In this document: one piece after another, positions 1 through 9,181 of the stretch
Numbering within the stretch: position 1 is the first letter of the stretch
How the letters are laid out: the number at the start of each line of letters is the position of its first letter
NCBI RefSeq assembly: GCF_001907695.1
Contig: NZ_KV880637.1
Coordinates: forward strand, 1,550,001 to 1,614,000
Origin: Thalassospira sp. TSL5-1
GTDB lineage: Bacteria > Pseudomonadota > Alphaproteobacteria > Rhodospirillales > Thalassospiraceae
DNA: 64,000 bases
Direction: 5' to 3'
The notes under the pieces: generated by a model
Told to the model about the DNA's origin: nothing
Databases searched by the model: none
Seen by the model: only the letters and a program-made list of their open reading frames with translations
Made by a program: the position numbers and the translations under genes

Positions 1-18
1 GCCGAGCAGGGGAACAAT

Positions 19-1365
19 ATGCTGCCGCAGGAAATTATTCGCCGTAAACGTGAAGGCGAAGTTTTAAGCGAAGAAGAAATTGCCTTTTTTGTCAAAGGTA
101 TTGCCGACCTTTCTGTCACCGAGGGGCAGGTTGCGGCCTTTGCGATGGCGGTGTTTTTCCAGGGCATGAGCATGGATGAACGCGCCGCACTAACCCGCAA
201 TATGCGCGATTCCGGCACGGTGCTGGACTGGAAAAAGCTGGGGCTGGAAAACGGCCCGGTCGTGGACAAGCACTCTACCGGCGGTGTGGGCGACAAGGTT
301 AGCCTGATGCTGGGGCCGATTGTGGCGGCATGCGGCGCGTTTGTACCCATGATTTCCGGGCGGGGCCTTGGCCATACCGGCGGTACGCTGGACAAATTTG
401 ATTCCATTCCCGGTTATCGTACCGCACCTGACCTTGCCGAATTTGCCAAAGTTACCCGCGAGGTTGGCTGCGCCATTATCGGCCAGACGGCGGATTTGGC
501 CCCGGCGGATAAACGGTTTTATGGTATTCGCGATGTAACGGCGACGGTTGAATCCATTCCGCTGATTACCGCTTCGATCCTGTCGAAAAAGCTGGCGGCG
601 GGGCTGGATGCACTGGTGATGGATGTCAAATTTGGCTCCGGTGCGTTCATGAATGAATATGACCGTGCCCGCGAACTGGCACAAAGCATTGCCGAGGTCG
701 CAACCCGTAATGGTGTGCCCACCACGGCGCTGTTGACCGATATGGACCAGGTTTTGGGCGAGACCGTGGGGAACGCCCTGGAAATGAAAGAGGCGGTCGA
801 TTTTCTGACCGGCAAAAATCAGGAACAGCGGGTTTATGATGTGACCCTGGCGCTGGCAGCCGAAATGCTGGCATTGACCGACATTGCCGATGACGTGGCC
901 GATGGTTTGCAAAAAGCTTCGGCGGCGCTGACATCGGGCCGTGCGGCCGAGGTATTTTCGCGTATGGTATCAGGCCTTGGTGGACCTGCCGATTTTGTTG
1001 AAAATATCGACAAATATCAGGAGGCCGCGCCCAAGGTTGCAGAAATTAGTGCCGAAAAAACCGGGCGGGTATTGTCGATGGATGCCCGCAAGGTTGGCTT
1101 GGCGCTGGTGGCCCTTAAAGGCGGTAGAACCCGTGCCGATCAGGAAATTGATCATGCGGTTGGCTTTACCGATTTTGTTCATGTGGGGCAAACGGTTTCG
1201 GCAGCATCTCCGCTTTGCATTGCCCATGTGCGTGATGACGCGCAATTGCAGCTTGCCGGGAAAATGTTGCGCGAAGCCATTGTCATTGGCGATGGCGATA
1301 TTGCACAAACCGGGACGGATGCCGCTGTGCGAGAACGTATCGTCGCGCGCCGCAATGGTGACTAA
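19..1365 (+). CDS. deoA: Thymidine phosphorylase DeoA
   Basis: Predicted cytosolic thymidine phosphorylase, which splits thymidine with phosphate into thymine and deoxyribose-1-phosphate in pyrimidine salvage. The 448-residue length fits the bacterial DeoA class. The N-terminal helical domain is followed by the family's phosphate-binding stretch with [12 protein letters not shown] (about residues 84-95) and the Gly-rich [13 protein letters not shown] segment (about 114-126); the C-terminal alpha/beta domain contains the [12 protein letters not shown] stretch. The ATG is preceded by a purine-rich GCAGGGG. The gene begins only 18 bases into the window, so upstream partners, possibly other nucleoside catabolism genes, cannot be seen. 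It ends at a strong hairpin terminator. Function is confident by family; pyrimidine-nucleoside phosphorylase with wider specificity is the only realistic alternative. Confidence 0.93.
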   Translation: MLPQEIIRRKREGEVLSEEEIAFFVKGIADLSVTEGQVAAFAMAVFFQGMSMDERAALTRNMRDSGTVLDWKKLGLENGPVVDKHSTGGVGDKVSLMLGPIVAACGAFVPMISGRGLGHTGGTLDKFDSIPGYRTAPDLAEFAKVTREVGCAIIGQTADLAPADKRFYGIRDVTATVESIPLITASILSKKLAAGLDALVMDVKFGSGAFMNEYDRARELAQSIAEVATRNGVPTTALLTDMDQVLGETVGNALEMKEAVDFLTGKNQEQRVYDVTLALAAEMLALTDIADDVADGLQKASAALTSGRAAEVFSRMVSGLGGPADFVENIDKYQEAAPKVAEISAEKTGRVLSMDARKVGLALVALKGGRTRADQEIDHAVGFTDFVHVGQTVSAASPLCIAHVRDDAQLQLAGKMLREAIVIGDGDIAQTGTDAAVRERIVARRNGD

Positions 1366-1391
1366 CGCTTTGTTTTTGCGGCTTTAAAGAT

Positions 1392-1427
1392 AAAGACCCG
1401 GACTGTGACTGGTCCGGGTCTTTTTGT
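1392..1427. terminator. Intrinsic terminator after deoA, probably bidirectional
   Basis: A perfect 12-bp stem (1392-1403 with 1412-1423) encloses an 8-base loop and runs into TTTTTG on the plus strand. The GMC dehydrogenase operon converges from the other side, ending at 1450, and the minus-strand reading has a weaker TTTATCTTT tail, so it may serve both units. Confidence 0.85.
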
Positions 1428-1449
1428 TTGTTTGATAAAGTTGTGTCCT

Positions 1450-3051
1450 TCAGGCGGCATCGGCCTTGATCAGTTCGGCAGCTTTTTCTGCAATCATGAT
1501 GGTTGGGGAATTTGTATTGCCCGAAACAATGGTCGGCATGATGGAGGCATCGGCAATGCGAAGGCCGGCAATGCCATTAAATTTCAGGGCAGGGGAGACA
1601 ACGGCATCCGGGTCTGTTCCCATGCGACAGGTGCCAACCGGGTGGAAGATGGTTGTGCCAATGTCACCGGCGGCCTTTGCCAGATCGTCGTCGGTTTCAT
1701 AAGATGGTCCCGGCTTGAATTCCTGCGGATTATAGGGTTGCAGGGCCTTTTGCCCCACAATCTGTCGTGTTTGGCGAATGGCATCAATCGCAACCTGGCG
1801 GTCGCTTTCGGCCGACAGGTAATTGGGTGCAATGGCGGGCTGGGTTTTATAATCCGGGTTGGTTAGATGGATTGACCCCCGGCTTTCCGGCCTAAGGTTA
1901 CAGACACTGGCGGTAAAGGCAGGGAAGGGATGCACGGAATCACCAAATTTTTCCAGTGATAGGGGCTGCACATGATATTGCAGATTGGGCATATCGTAGG
2001 CCGCTGATGATTTGGTGAACATGCCCAACTGGCTGGGGGCCATCGACATGGGACCGGACTGGTTAAACAGATATTCCAGTGCAATGGCCGCCTTGCCAAA
2101 CAGGGAATTGGCCTGTTCGTTCAGGGTTTTGATGTTCGAGACCTTGAAAGCACAGCGCAGTTGTAAATGATCCTGCAGGTTTTCCCCGACCGAACGGTTT
2201 TCATGAACCACATCAATCCCGGCCTTTTGTAGCACATCACCCCGGCCAATGCCCGAAAGTTCCAGAATATGCGGAGATCCAACCGACCCGGCCGATAAAA
2301 TGACCTCGCGGCGTGCGCGCACCGTGCGGATGCTGCCGTAATGATTAAATTCCACCCCAACAGCACGGCCATTTTCAATGATCAGACGGCGCACCTGGGC
2401 GTGGGGCTGGATTTTGAGGTTGGCCCGGTTTTGTGCCGGGCGCAAAAAGGCCTTGGAAGTATTCCAGCGAATACCCCGGCGCTGATTGACCTTGAAATAG
2501 CTGGAACCTTCGTTATTGCCGCGGTTGAAATCGTCCACCTTGGGGAAGCCGGCCTGTTCGGCCGCATTTTGGAAGGCATCGAGAATATCCCAGTGCAGGC
2601 GGGCTTCTTCAACGCGCCATTCACCGCCCGAACCGTGCAATTCATCCGCACCCTTGTAATAATCCTCGGACTTTTTAAAGAGCGGTAAGACGTCATCCCA
2701 GCCCCAGCCCATACAGCCGGATTGACGCCACTGGTCATAATCGGTGGCCTGGCCGCGCATATAAATCATGCCATTGATAGAGGAACAGCCGCCCAGAACC
2801 TTGCCGCGCGGATAGGAAAGGGAGCGCCCGTTTAGCCCGGGTTCATTGACGGTTTTAAAGCACCAGTCAACCCGGGGATTGCCAATGCAATAAAGGTAGC
2901 CCACCGGGATATGGATCCAAGGGTAACGATCCTTGCCACCGGCTTCAAGCAGGATGGTTGTGGCATTGTCAATTTCAGACAGGCGGTTGGCGAGCGTACA
3001 GCCCGCCGACCCTGCACCAACAATGATGTAGTCAAAAGTTTCGTCAGTCAT
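1450..3051 (-). CDS. GMC-family FAD-dependent alcohol/choline dehydrogenase-like oxidoreductase
   Basis: A 533-residue glucose-methanol-choline oxidoreductase. The FAD-binding GAGSAG lies at residues 12-17, the first GMC signature PRGKVLGGCSSINGMIY at 81-97, a second signature with GSVGSPHILELSGIG near 255-270, and the C-terminal catalytic pair region HPVGTCRMG (His at 470) and GNTNSP (Asn near 514). The His/Asn pairing resembles choline oxidase and choline dehydrogenases. No signal peptide is visible, so it should be cytosolic or peripheral to the membrane. It is the last gene of the liv-type operon, starting 11 bases after livM ends. This suggests the imported compound or a metabolite of it is the alcohol substrate, which cannot be named from sequence. 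Alternatives are a polyethylene-glycol or aliphatic alcohol dehydrogenase of the AlkJ group. Confidence 0.85.
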   Translation of the reverse strand: MTDETFDYIIVGAGSAGCTLANRLSEIDNATTILLEAGGKDRYPWIHIPVGYLYCIGNPRVDWCFKTVNEPGLNGRSLSYPRGKVLGGCSSINGMIYMRGQATDYDQWRQSGCMGWGWDDVLPLFKKSEDYYKGADELHGSGGEWRVEEARLHWDILDAFQNAAEQAGFPKVDDFNRGNNEGSSYFKVNQRRGIRWNTSKAFLRPAQNRANLKIQPHAQVRRLIIENGRAVGVEFNHYGSIRTVRARREVILSAGSVGSPHILELSGIGRGDVLQKAGIDVVHENRSVGENLQDHLQLRCAFKVSNIKTLNEQANSLFGKAAIALEYLFNQSGPMSMAPSQLGMFTKSSAAYDMPNLQYHVQPLSLEKFGDSVHPFPAFTASVCNLRPESRGSIHLTNPDYKTQPAIAPNYLSAESDRQVAIDAIRQTRQIVGQKALQPYNPQEFKPGPSYETDDDLAKAAGDIGTTIFHPVGTCRMGTDPDAVVSPALKFNGIAGLRIADASIMPTIVSGNTNSPTIMIAEKAAELIKADAA

Positions 3052-3062
3052 GAAAAGGGGCC

Positions 3063-4049
3063 TTATTGCTTGGTTCGCAGACCCAGACGGGCACCAAGAC
3101 GCGACGCATTGAATTCACCAATAATGCCGCGGCGGAAAACCAGAACGCAGATCATAAAGATCAAACCGGTCAGAACCGTTACCGGGAAGGCGGAAGCCGC
3201 CAGATAGTTTTGCAGTGTCACCACAAAACCAGCGCCAAAAATGGGACCAAAGATGGTGCCAATACCGCCCAGAAGCGTCATGAGAATGACTTCCCCCGAC
3301 ATTTGCCAGGCAACGTCGGTCAGGGTGGCAAACTGGAACACCAGTGTTTTGGTACCACCTGCCAGCCCGGCCAGTGCCGCAGACATGACAAACGCGCCCA
3401 GTTTGTATCGATTGACCGAATAACCCAGCGAGATGGCGCGATCCTCGTTTTCCCGAATAGATTTCAGGATCATGCCAAAGGGAGAATGGACAATTCGCCA
3501 GATGGCAAAGATGCCAATGACGAAAACACCCAGCACGAAGAAATACATGTTGAGTGGTTCGTTCAGGTCGATAAAGCCAAACAAATGCCCACGGGGAACC
3601 CCCTGAAGACCATCCTCACCATGTGTAAATTCGGCCTGCAGACAGAAGAAATAGAACATTTGCGCCAGGGCAAGTGTGACCATCGCAAAATAGATACCCT
3701 GACGACGAATGGCGAAAAAACCCATCACCAATCCCAGCAGGGCAGCACCGGCAACCCCGACCAAAACGCCCAGTTCCGGCGGAAATCCCAGTTCCTTGAC
3801 AACATAGCCGGTAAAGTAGGATGCACCACCAAAAAAGGCGGCATGACCGAAGGACAGCAAACCCGTGTAGCCCAGCAACAGGTTAAAGGCGCAGGCAAAC
3901 AGGGCGAAGCACAAAACCTTCATCAAAAAGATCGGATAAAAGACAAACGGTGCGATCAGTAGGGCGATAAAGGCAACAGCCAGCAAGGCAAGCTGAATCC
4001 GGGTGCCGGTATCGTGGGTGGCACTTGATGTTATGGAAGATGTTTTCAT
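3063..4049 (-). CDS. livM: Branched-chain amino-acid type ABC transporter permease LivM
   Basis: Inner-membrane permease of the LivM family with about ten hydrophobic segments and the characteristic LLLGYTGLLSFGHAAFFGG stretch near the N-terminus. I place the start at ATG 4049 (328 aa), not at the longer frame beginning at 4112. The 4049 ATG follows the livH stop by one base (TGATATG) and has GGGAAG about eight bases upstream, while the extra N-terminal residues would lie inside livH. It pairs with LivH to form the membrane channel and is powered by LivG and LivF. The paralogue family also transports amides, urea and short organic acids, so a branched-chain amino acid as substrate is only the default label. 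Confidence 0.88.
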   Translation of the reverse strand: MKTSSITSSATHDTGTRIQLALLAVAFIALLIAPFVFYPIFLMKVLCFALFACAFNLLLGYTGLLSFGHAAFFGGASYFTGYVVKELGFPPELGVLVGVAGAALLGLVMGFFAIRRQGIYFAMVTLALAQMFYFFCLQAEFTHGEDGLQGVPRGHLFGFIDLNEPLNMYFFVLGVFVIGIFAIWRIVHSPFGMILKSIRENEDRAISLGYSVNRYKLGAFVMSAALAGLAGGTKTLVFQFATLTDVAWQMSGEVILMTLLGGIGTIFGPIFGAGFVVTLQNYLAASAFPVTVLTGLIFMICVLVFRRGIIGEFNASRLGARLGLRTKQ

Positions 4050-4050
4050 A

Positions 4051-4938
4051 TCACGCTTCCCGACCAAACAGACCGGCAGGCCGGACCAGAAGAACCAGTG
4101 CCATGATGACAAAGATCACGATGTTTGAGGCTTCAGGGTAGAAAACCTTGGTCAGGCCTTCGAGAATACCCAGCGCATAGCCGGTAACGATGGCTCCCAT
4201 GATGGACCCCATACCGCCAACAACAACAATGGCAAACACCACAATGATCAGGTTGGAGCCCATCAGCGGACTGACCTGGTAAATTGGCGCGGCCATAATC
4301 CCTGCCAGTGCGGCAAGACCCGCCCCAAGACCATAGGTAAGGGTTAATAGCAGGGGCACGTTAATGCCAAACGATTGAACCAGGATGGGGTTTTCCGTTG
4401 CTGCGCGCAGATAGGCGCCAAGACGGGTTTTTTCGATCAGGACCCAGGTTCCGATACAAACGATCATCGAGGCAACCACAACCCAGCCCCGGTAAATCGG
4501 CAGATACATGAAACCAAGATTGACCCCGCCACTGAGGATTTCGGGGGTGGCGTAGGGCTGACCGGAGGACCCATAGAAATAGCGGAACGTGCCTTCGATA
4601 ACCAATGCCAGACCAAAGGTGAAAAGCAGACCATAAAGATGATCAAGATTATAAAGGCGGCGGAGCGCAAAGCGTTCAACCACAATGCCGGTAAGGCCGA
4701 CAATGACAGGGGCAAGAATGAGCGCGAACCAGTAATTCACGCCAAGCCAGGTGAGCAAAAGCATCCCGGCAAAGGCGCCCATCATATATTGTGCGCCGTG
4801 GGCAAAGTTGATGACGCGCAGCATTCCGAAAATAATGGCCAGGCCAAGGCTGAGCATTGCATAGAAAGACCCGTTGATCAGGCCGATCAGCAATTGTCCC
4901 AGAAACGCCTGAATGGGAATTCCAAAAATCATAATCAC
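4051..4938 (-). CDS. livH: Branched-chain amino-acid type ABC transporter permease LivH
   Basis: The 295-residue LivH-family permease of the importer, with about eight hydrophobic segments and the family hallmark GLAIIFGMLRVINFAHG near residues 31-47. Two starts are possible: GTG at 4938, with GGAG ten bases upstream, or ATG at 4932 with the same GGAG at a less usual 16 bases. I keep 4938. The gene starts six bases after livF stops and its stop is separated from the livM start by a single base, so the two permeases are translationally coupled. Confidence 0.88.
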   Translation of the reverse strand: MIMIFGIPIQAFLGQLLIGLINGSFYAMLSLGLAIIFGMLRVINFAHGAQYMMGAFAGMLLLTWLGVNYWFALILAPVIVGLTGIVVERFALRRLYNLDHLYGLLFTFGLALVIEGTFRYFYGSSGQPYATPEILSGGVNLGFMYLPIYRGWVVVASMIVCIGTWVLIEKTRLGAYLRAATENPILVQSFGINVPLLLTLTYGLGAGLAALAGIMAAPIYQVSPLMGSNLIIVVFAIVVVGGMGSIMGAIVTGYALGILEGLTKVFYPEASNIVIFVIMALVLLVRPAGLFGREA

Positions 4939-4943
4939 GGCGT

Positions 4944-5654
4944 TTAAACTCCTAGAACCTCGTGCAGCATATCCATGCGCTCTGGCAGTTCGCTGGCGTT
5001 AAATCCTGCGGAAACAAGACCATGTTCCATCAGATAAAAACGGTCGGCGATTTTGCTGGCGAAACGGAAATTCTGCTCGATCAGCAAAATGGTCATGCCA
5101 CGCTGTTTCAGGGTCTGTAAAACCTCGCCAATGCGCTGGACAATCACCGGGGCCAGGCCCTCTGTCGGTTCGTCCAGCAACAGCATATCCACACCAATGC
5201 GCAACATGCGGGCCATTGCCAGCATTTGTTGTTCACCGCCCGAAAGTTTGGTGCCGGAACTGGTTTTACGCTCATAAAGGTTGGGAAACAGGTCGTAGAT
5301 TTCCTCGATACTCATGCCGCTATCGGAAATTTTTGGCGGCAGCATCAGGTTTTCTTCGACTGTCAAACTGGCAAAAATACCCCGTTCTTCGGGCACAAAA
5401 CCCAGGCCGGTTTTGGCGGTTTTGTGGAGGGGCAGGCGCATCAGATCATGGCCGTTAAACTCAATTTCGCCGGTACGTTTACGCAATATGCCAACGATAG
5501 AGCGCAAGGTGGTGGTTTTCCCCACCCCGTTACGTCCCAGGATGGTTACGGTTTCGCCCCGGCGGACATTCAAATTTACCCCGTGCAAGACGTGGCTTTC
5601 ATCATACCAGGCATTCAAATCCTTGACGGACAGAAGGATTTCCCTATCACTCAT
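4944..5654 (-). CDS. livF: Branched-chain amino-acid type ABC transporter ATPase LivF
   Basis: ATP-binding subunit of the importer, LivF type. It carries Walker A GRNGVGKTT, the Q-loop region FVPEERGIFASLTVEENL, the ABC signature LSGGEQQ, Walker B MLLLDEPTEGLAP and the switch His replaced in the usual LivF fashion by LLIEQN. The start is set at ATG 5654 (236 aa) rather than 5675 because GGGGACAG sits upstream at good spacing and the resulting eight-base overlap with livG is typical of this operon. The GLAP in place of GLDP after Walker B is normal in LivF. Confidence 0.9.
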   Translation of the reverse strand: MSDREILLSVKDLNAWYDESHVLHGVNLNVRRGETVTILGRNGVGKTTTLRSIVGILRKRTGEIEFNGHDLMRLPLHKTAKTGLGFVPEERGIFASLTVEENLMLPPKISDSGMSIEEIYDLFPNLYERKTSSGTKLSGGEQQMLAMARMLRIGVDMLLLDEPTEGLAPVIVQRIGEVLQTLKQRGMTILLIEQNFRFASKIADRFYLMEHGLVSAGFNASELPERMDMLHEVLGV

Positions 5655-6450
5655 CGTCTGTCCCCATATAGGCAACTCTTACGCGTTCGTCGTTGCTGAC
5701 GGTGTCATAATTACCTTCGGCCAGAATTTCGCCGCGTTGAAGCACGGTGATTTGGTCACACAAATCGGCAACAACCTTCAGGTTATGTTCCACCATCAAA
5801 ACAGCACGGGTACGCGCCACTTCGCGGATAATTTCGGCGACCCGACCCACATCCTCCTGGCCCATGCCTGCCATTGGCTCGTCGAGCAGCAGGACCTTTG
5901 GGTCCAGCGACAGGGTGGTGGCAATTTCCAGCACGCGCTTGCGACCATAGGAAAGATCAGCCGCATAGTTATCGACATCCTTTTCCAGCCCGACAGAGGT
6001 TAAAAGCTCCATCGCCCGATCATTCAGGCGATCCAGCGTATCCATCGATCGCCAGAACTGGATGGCAAGGCGATTGGGTCGCTGCAGGGCGACGCGAACA
6101 TTTTCCAGAACCGTCAAATGCGGAAAGACAGCCGATATCTGGAAGGAGCGAACCAGCCCCATGCGGGCCACATTGGCGGGGGGCGTTTTGGTAATGTCCT
6201 GGCCCAGAAGCGTGATCTTGCCACTTGTGGGTTGAAGAAACTTTGTTAACAGGTTGAAAACAGTGGTTTTGCCTGCGCCATTCGGACCGATCAGCGCATG
6301 CACCTTGGCGTGTTCGACATCAAGGTTCACATTGTTGACCGCGGTAAAGCCACCAAAATCGCGGCGGAGGTCACGGGCGGAAAGGACCACCCGTGACTCG
6401 TTCGCGTTTTGTGACATACCGGGATTTTGACGTTCTCCGGTTGCCATCAT
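5647..6450 (-). CDS. livG: Branched-chain amino-acid type ABC transporter ATPase LivG
   Basis: Second ATPase of the importer, LivG type, up to 267 residues. Visible motifs are Walker A GPNGAGKTT, the LivG-specific GLVRSFQISAVFPHLTVLENV, a signature region AADLSYGRKRVLEIA and Walker B VLLLDEPMAGM followed by VEHNLK. The LSYG form of the ABC signature is usual for LivG. The start is not certain: tandem ATGs at 6450 and 6447 lie just after the livK stop with a poor ribosome site, and an internal ATG at 6417 is also possible. The three-base gap to livK argues for coupling and the longer form. Confidence 0.88.
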   Translation of the reverse strand: MMATGERQNPGMSQNANESRVVLSARDLRRDFGGFTAVNNVNLDVEHAKVHALIGPNGAGKTTVFNLLTKFLQPTSGKITLLGQDITKTPPANVARMGLVRSFQISAVFPHLTVLENVRVALQRPNRLAIQFWRSMDTLDRLNDRAMELLTSVGLEKDVDNYAADLSYGRKRVLEIATTLSLDPKVLLLDEPMAGMGQEDVGRVAEIIREVARTRAVLMVEHNLKVVADLCDQITVLQRGEILAEGNYDTVSNDERVRVAYMGTDDE

Positions 6451-6453
6451 GTC

Positions 6454-7662
6454 TTATTGCGCCAGTGCGCATCCGCTTTCGGAAGGTTTGATAAAGGCCT
6501 TGTCACCCGGGACGGTATCAAGAACCTTGTAATAGTCCCAGTCGCCCTTCATTTCGGACGGTTTTTTGACTTCCATCAGGTACATGTCATAGATCATGCG
6601 CCCATTGGCACCCACCTTGCCGTTGGGGGCAAAGACGTCATGAACCGGCATTTCATGCAGGGCCTTGGAAACGGCTTCGGTTTCGTCCGTGCCGACTTCC
6701 TTGATGGCCTTGAGGTACTGAAGAACAGCTGAATAGGTGCCCGCCTGGATCATGTTGGGCATGCGGCCGGTACGATCGTGGAAGCGTTTGCCAAATTCAC
6801 GCGATTCATCGTTGCGATCCCAATAGAAACCCTCGGTCAGGGACAGGCCCTGTGCGGCTTCGGCGCCCAGGCCATGCACTTCGGACAGGGTAAACAGAAG
6901 GGCAGCAAGGCGCTGGCCACCCTGAACGATGCCAAATTCGGATGCCTGTTTAATGGCATTGGCAGTATCAAGCCCGGCATCGGCAAGGCCAATGACCTTG
7001 GCACCCGATGCCTGTGCCTGAAGCAGGAAGGACGAGAAATCGGTGCTGGAAAGCGGATGACGTACAGAACCCAGGACTTTGCCGCCATTGTCTTTGACAA
7101 ATTTTGCGGTTTGTTCTTCAAGCGAATAGCCAAAGGCGTAGTCCGCCGTCAGGAAAAACCAGGTATCACCGCCATTTTTAACCAGGGCGCCGCCGGTACC
7201 AACTGCAAGGGCGTGGGTGTCATAGGCCCAATGGAAGCCATAGGGTGAACATTGATCACCGGTCAGGGCCGTTGTGGCGGCACCCGTTACAATGTCGATT
7301 TTTTTCTTTTCCTTGGAAATGCCCTGAACAGCCAGTGCCACCGAAGAGGTGGTCAGTTCCATGATCGCGTCAACCTTGTCCTCGTCATACCATTGACGGG
7401 CAATGTTGGCGGCGACATCAGGCTTGTTTTGGTGATCGGCGGTAATGACTTCGATTTTTTTGTCCAAAACGGTGCCGCCAAAATCCTCGACGGCCATTTT
7501 TGCGGCTTCATAGGACCATTTGCCGCCAAAATCGGCATAAACACCGGACTGGTCATTAAGAATACCGATTTTAACGATATCGTCGGAAACACCGGCGGCA
7601 TAAGCCGGAAGCGCGGTCGCGGCGGCCATGACGGCAATGGATGCCATCGCGAGTTTCTTCAT
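6454..7662 (-). CDS. livK: Periplasmic substrate-binding protein of the liv-type importer
   Basis: A 402-residue periplasmic binding protein of the type I fold (Leu/Ile/Val-binding, amide-binding group). The N-terminal signal peptide MKKLAMASIAVMAAATALPAYA is followed directly by the mature sequence beginning AGVSDDIVKIGILNDQSGVYAD. The length and the DQSGVYADFGG and YYKVLDTVPGD regions fit the proteobacterial subgroup often described as amino-acid or amide/aromatic-acid binding, so the ligand is open. It is the first gene of the operon, with a strong GGGAGGAA ribosome site. The divergent region upstream holds two candidate operators. A plain intergenic drop to livG (three bases) indicates one transcript. 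Confidence 0.87.
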   Translation of the reverse strand: MKKLAMASIAVMAAATALPAYAAGVSDDIVKIGILNDQSGVYADFGGKWSYEAAKMAVEDFGGTVLDKKIEVITADHQNKPDVAANIARQWYDEDKVDAIMELTTSSVALAVQGISKEKKKIDIVTGAATTALTGDQCSPYGFHWAYDTHALAVGTGGALVKNGGDTWFFLTADYAFGYSLEEQTAKFVKDNGGKVLGSVRHPLSSTDFSSFLLQAQASGAKVIGLADAGLDTANAIKQASEFGIVQGGQRLAALLFTLSEVHGLGAEAAQGLSLTEGFYWDRNDESREFGKRFHDRTGRMPNMIQAGTYSAVLQYLKAIKEVGTDETEAVSKALHEMPVHDVFAPNGKVGANGRMIYDMYLMEVKKPSEMKGDWDYYKVLDTVPGDKAFIKPSESGCALAQ

Positions 7663-7791
7663 CTGAGGTTCCTCCCTAACTGAACCATATTTTAACCGCC
7701 ACTCAAATTGGTGGCGGGTGACATTCCTGTTTTCCGAATTCTGCTGTGACCGTTTGTCAGTTGACAGCGGCGGAAGACAGGCAACGGATAA

Positions 7792-7812
7792 GTGTATACT
7801 GTTGTGTATACT
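7792..7812. promoter_or_regulatory. Direct repeat GTGTATACT in the liv upstream region
   Basis: The nonamer GTGTATACT occurs at 7792-7800 and again at 7804-7812, a period of 12 bases, and each copy contains the palindrome GTATAC. It lies about 130 bases upstream of livK. TGTATACA-like half-palindromes are common operators of GntR/FadR-type repressors, but no GntR gene is in the window, so the regulator is unknown. Confidence 0.5.
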
Positions 7813-7921
7813 TGTTCTTTTTAATGCACCGGAAGGTTGATTCGATGCCCTGACAGTTTCCGCCTGCGTGCCTTGGCGGGCAAGCGGGTTATTTATTTAT
7901 TGTTCGTTATGAACGCTAACA

Positions 7922-7937
7922 TTGACCAAAAGGTCAA
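7922..7937. promoter_or_regulatory. Palindromic operator candidate TTGACC-N4-GGTCAA
   Basis: A perfect 6-bp inverted repeat with an AAAA centre (TTGACCAAAAGGTCAA), 51 bases before the lysR start and 260 bases from livK on the other strand. The same element, with TTTT in the centre and one outer mismatch, is upstream of aapJ at 15442-15457. The 16-bp size and a T-N11-A pair suit a LysR-type site, and the position suits autoregulation, which is inference. Confidence 0.55.
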
Positions 7938-7988
7938 CAAATATATAATTTTGGACAATATCTGTACAAAAATGAACAGAACAGGCAA

Positions 7989-8912
7989 ATGAGCAATTTT
8001 TCGTGGGATGATTTACAGTATTTTCTGGCGGTCGCACGCGACGGACAGTTATCTGCTGCCGCAAGGCGTCTAAGAACCAGTCATGTGACGGTCGCACGGC
8101 GTATTGACCGGTTGGAACAGCGATTGGGGGCCAAACTGTTCGAGCGAAACCCGCGTGGTTATGTCCTAACTCCGCTGGGCGCGCGTCTGATGTCTCCGGC
8201 CGAGACAATGGCCCAGGAGGCCGACAAATTGTTAGGCGAGGTGGGGACAGGTTCCTTTGCGCTTAGTGGTGTTGTGCGCTTTAGCGTCCCCGAAGGATTT
8301 GGCAATTTTTTCATCGGAGAAAAGCTTCCTTTTTTTGCCAAACGTCACCCCAGCCTGTCGATTGAAATGGTCAATATCCAGCAGATCGTTTCATTGTCAC
8401 GACGTGAAGCGGATATTTCAGTTGCATTGAATACGCCCAAGACAGGGTCCTATCACCGCGAGAAAATATCGAGCTACGCGCTTTATGTGTATGGTTCGCG
8501 CCAATATCTGGCGGAGCACGGGCCGGTTACAGACCGCTCTCAATTGGCGTTACATCCGTTTATTGGCTATATCGAGGATATGATTTTTACCCAGGAATTA
8601 AACTATCTGGGGGAATTGCTGCCGGGACTGCGCGCCAGCTATCAAAGCTCCAGTGTCTTCGCCCAGTTAAAAGCAGCACGGGCAGGGTTTGGCTTGTGCA
8701 TTTTGCCCTATTTCATGGCGGTTGCTTTTGATGATCTTGTACCGGTGCTGCCCGAAAGTGTGAGAATCATGCGCGATTACTGGATGGTTTGCCATAGCGA
8801 TATGATCAATGTTGCGCGGATTCGCCTGTTGGCAGATTTCATTCGCGAAGAAACCCATGCTGCCAGTGGATTTCTGACCGGTGAGGCCATGCCTGCCGTT
8901 ATCGGAGCATAA
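7989..8912 (+). CDS. LysR-family transcriptional regulator
   Basis: A 307-residue LysR-type regulator. The N-terminal winged helix-turn-helix reads WDDLQYFLAVARDGQLSAAARRL followed by VARRIDRLEQRLGAKLF; the linker and the two-lobed effector domain follow. The subgroup has the SHVTVARRI recognition helix that is common in alphaproteobacterial LysR proteins. It is divergent from livK, with a 326-base shared control region carrying a palindrome, so the liv-GMC operon is its most likely target; the effector is not identifiable. It has no strong Shine-Dalgarno, only AGGCAA before the ATG. Confidence 0.88.
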   Translation: MSNFSWDDLQYFLAVARDGQLSAAARRLRTSHVTVARRIDRLEQRLGAKLFERNPRGYVLTPLGARLMSPAETMAQEADKLLGEVGTGSFALSGVVRFSVPEGFGNFFIGEKLPFFAKRHPSLSIEMVNIQQIVSLSRREADISVALNTPKTGSYHREKISSYALYVYGSRQYLAEHGPVTDRSQLALHPFIGYIEDMIFTQELNYLGELLPGLRASYQSSSVFAQLKAARAGFGLCILPYFMAVAFDDLVPVLPESVRIMRDYWMVCHSDMINVARIRLLADFIREETHAASGFLTGEAMPAVIGA

Positions 8913-9181
8913 CGGGCCGTGTTCGCATGGCGGGCATTGCTGGTATTGATGTGCCAAGTTGCGATAGAAGGCATGATGTTGACGAAATATTATGAGGCAG
9001 GGTGTTTAGGATGTTTTTGGGGCAGCACGGTCTTGCATCTTTTGTTTGATCCCCGCATGTTAGAAGGTGCAAATATATTTATGCTAGATCATTTTTCGGA
9101 TCATATTTACTGGTTTGCACCCTAAAGCCCGCGAAATGAAAACAATGATAGATAACGCCACATCGCCGCATCGGAGAGAAA

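Larger units (their letters stand above)
7663..7988. other. Divergent livK/lysR control region
   Basis: A 326-base gap without a credible gene. It holds the livK ribosome site, the GTGTATACT direct repeat (7792-7812), an AT-rich stretch from 7886 to 7980 and the TTGACC-N4-GGTCAA palindrome (7922-7937). No convincing sigma-70 pair could be fixed by eye. Confidence 0.6.

Noticed and set aside
190-912. A 240-codon minus-strand frame inside deoA
   Set aside because: It has no ribosome site, and the plus-strand DeoA motifs cover the same bases. It is an antisense shadow.
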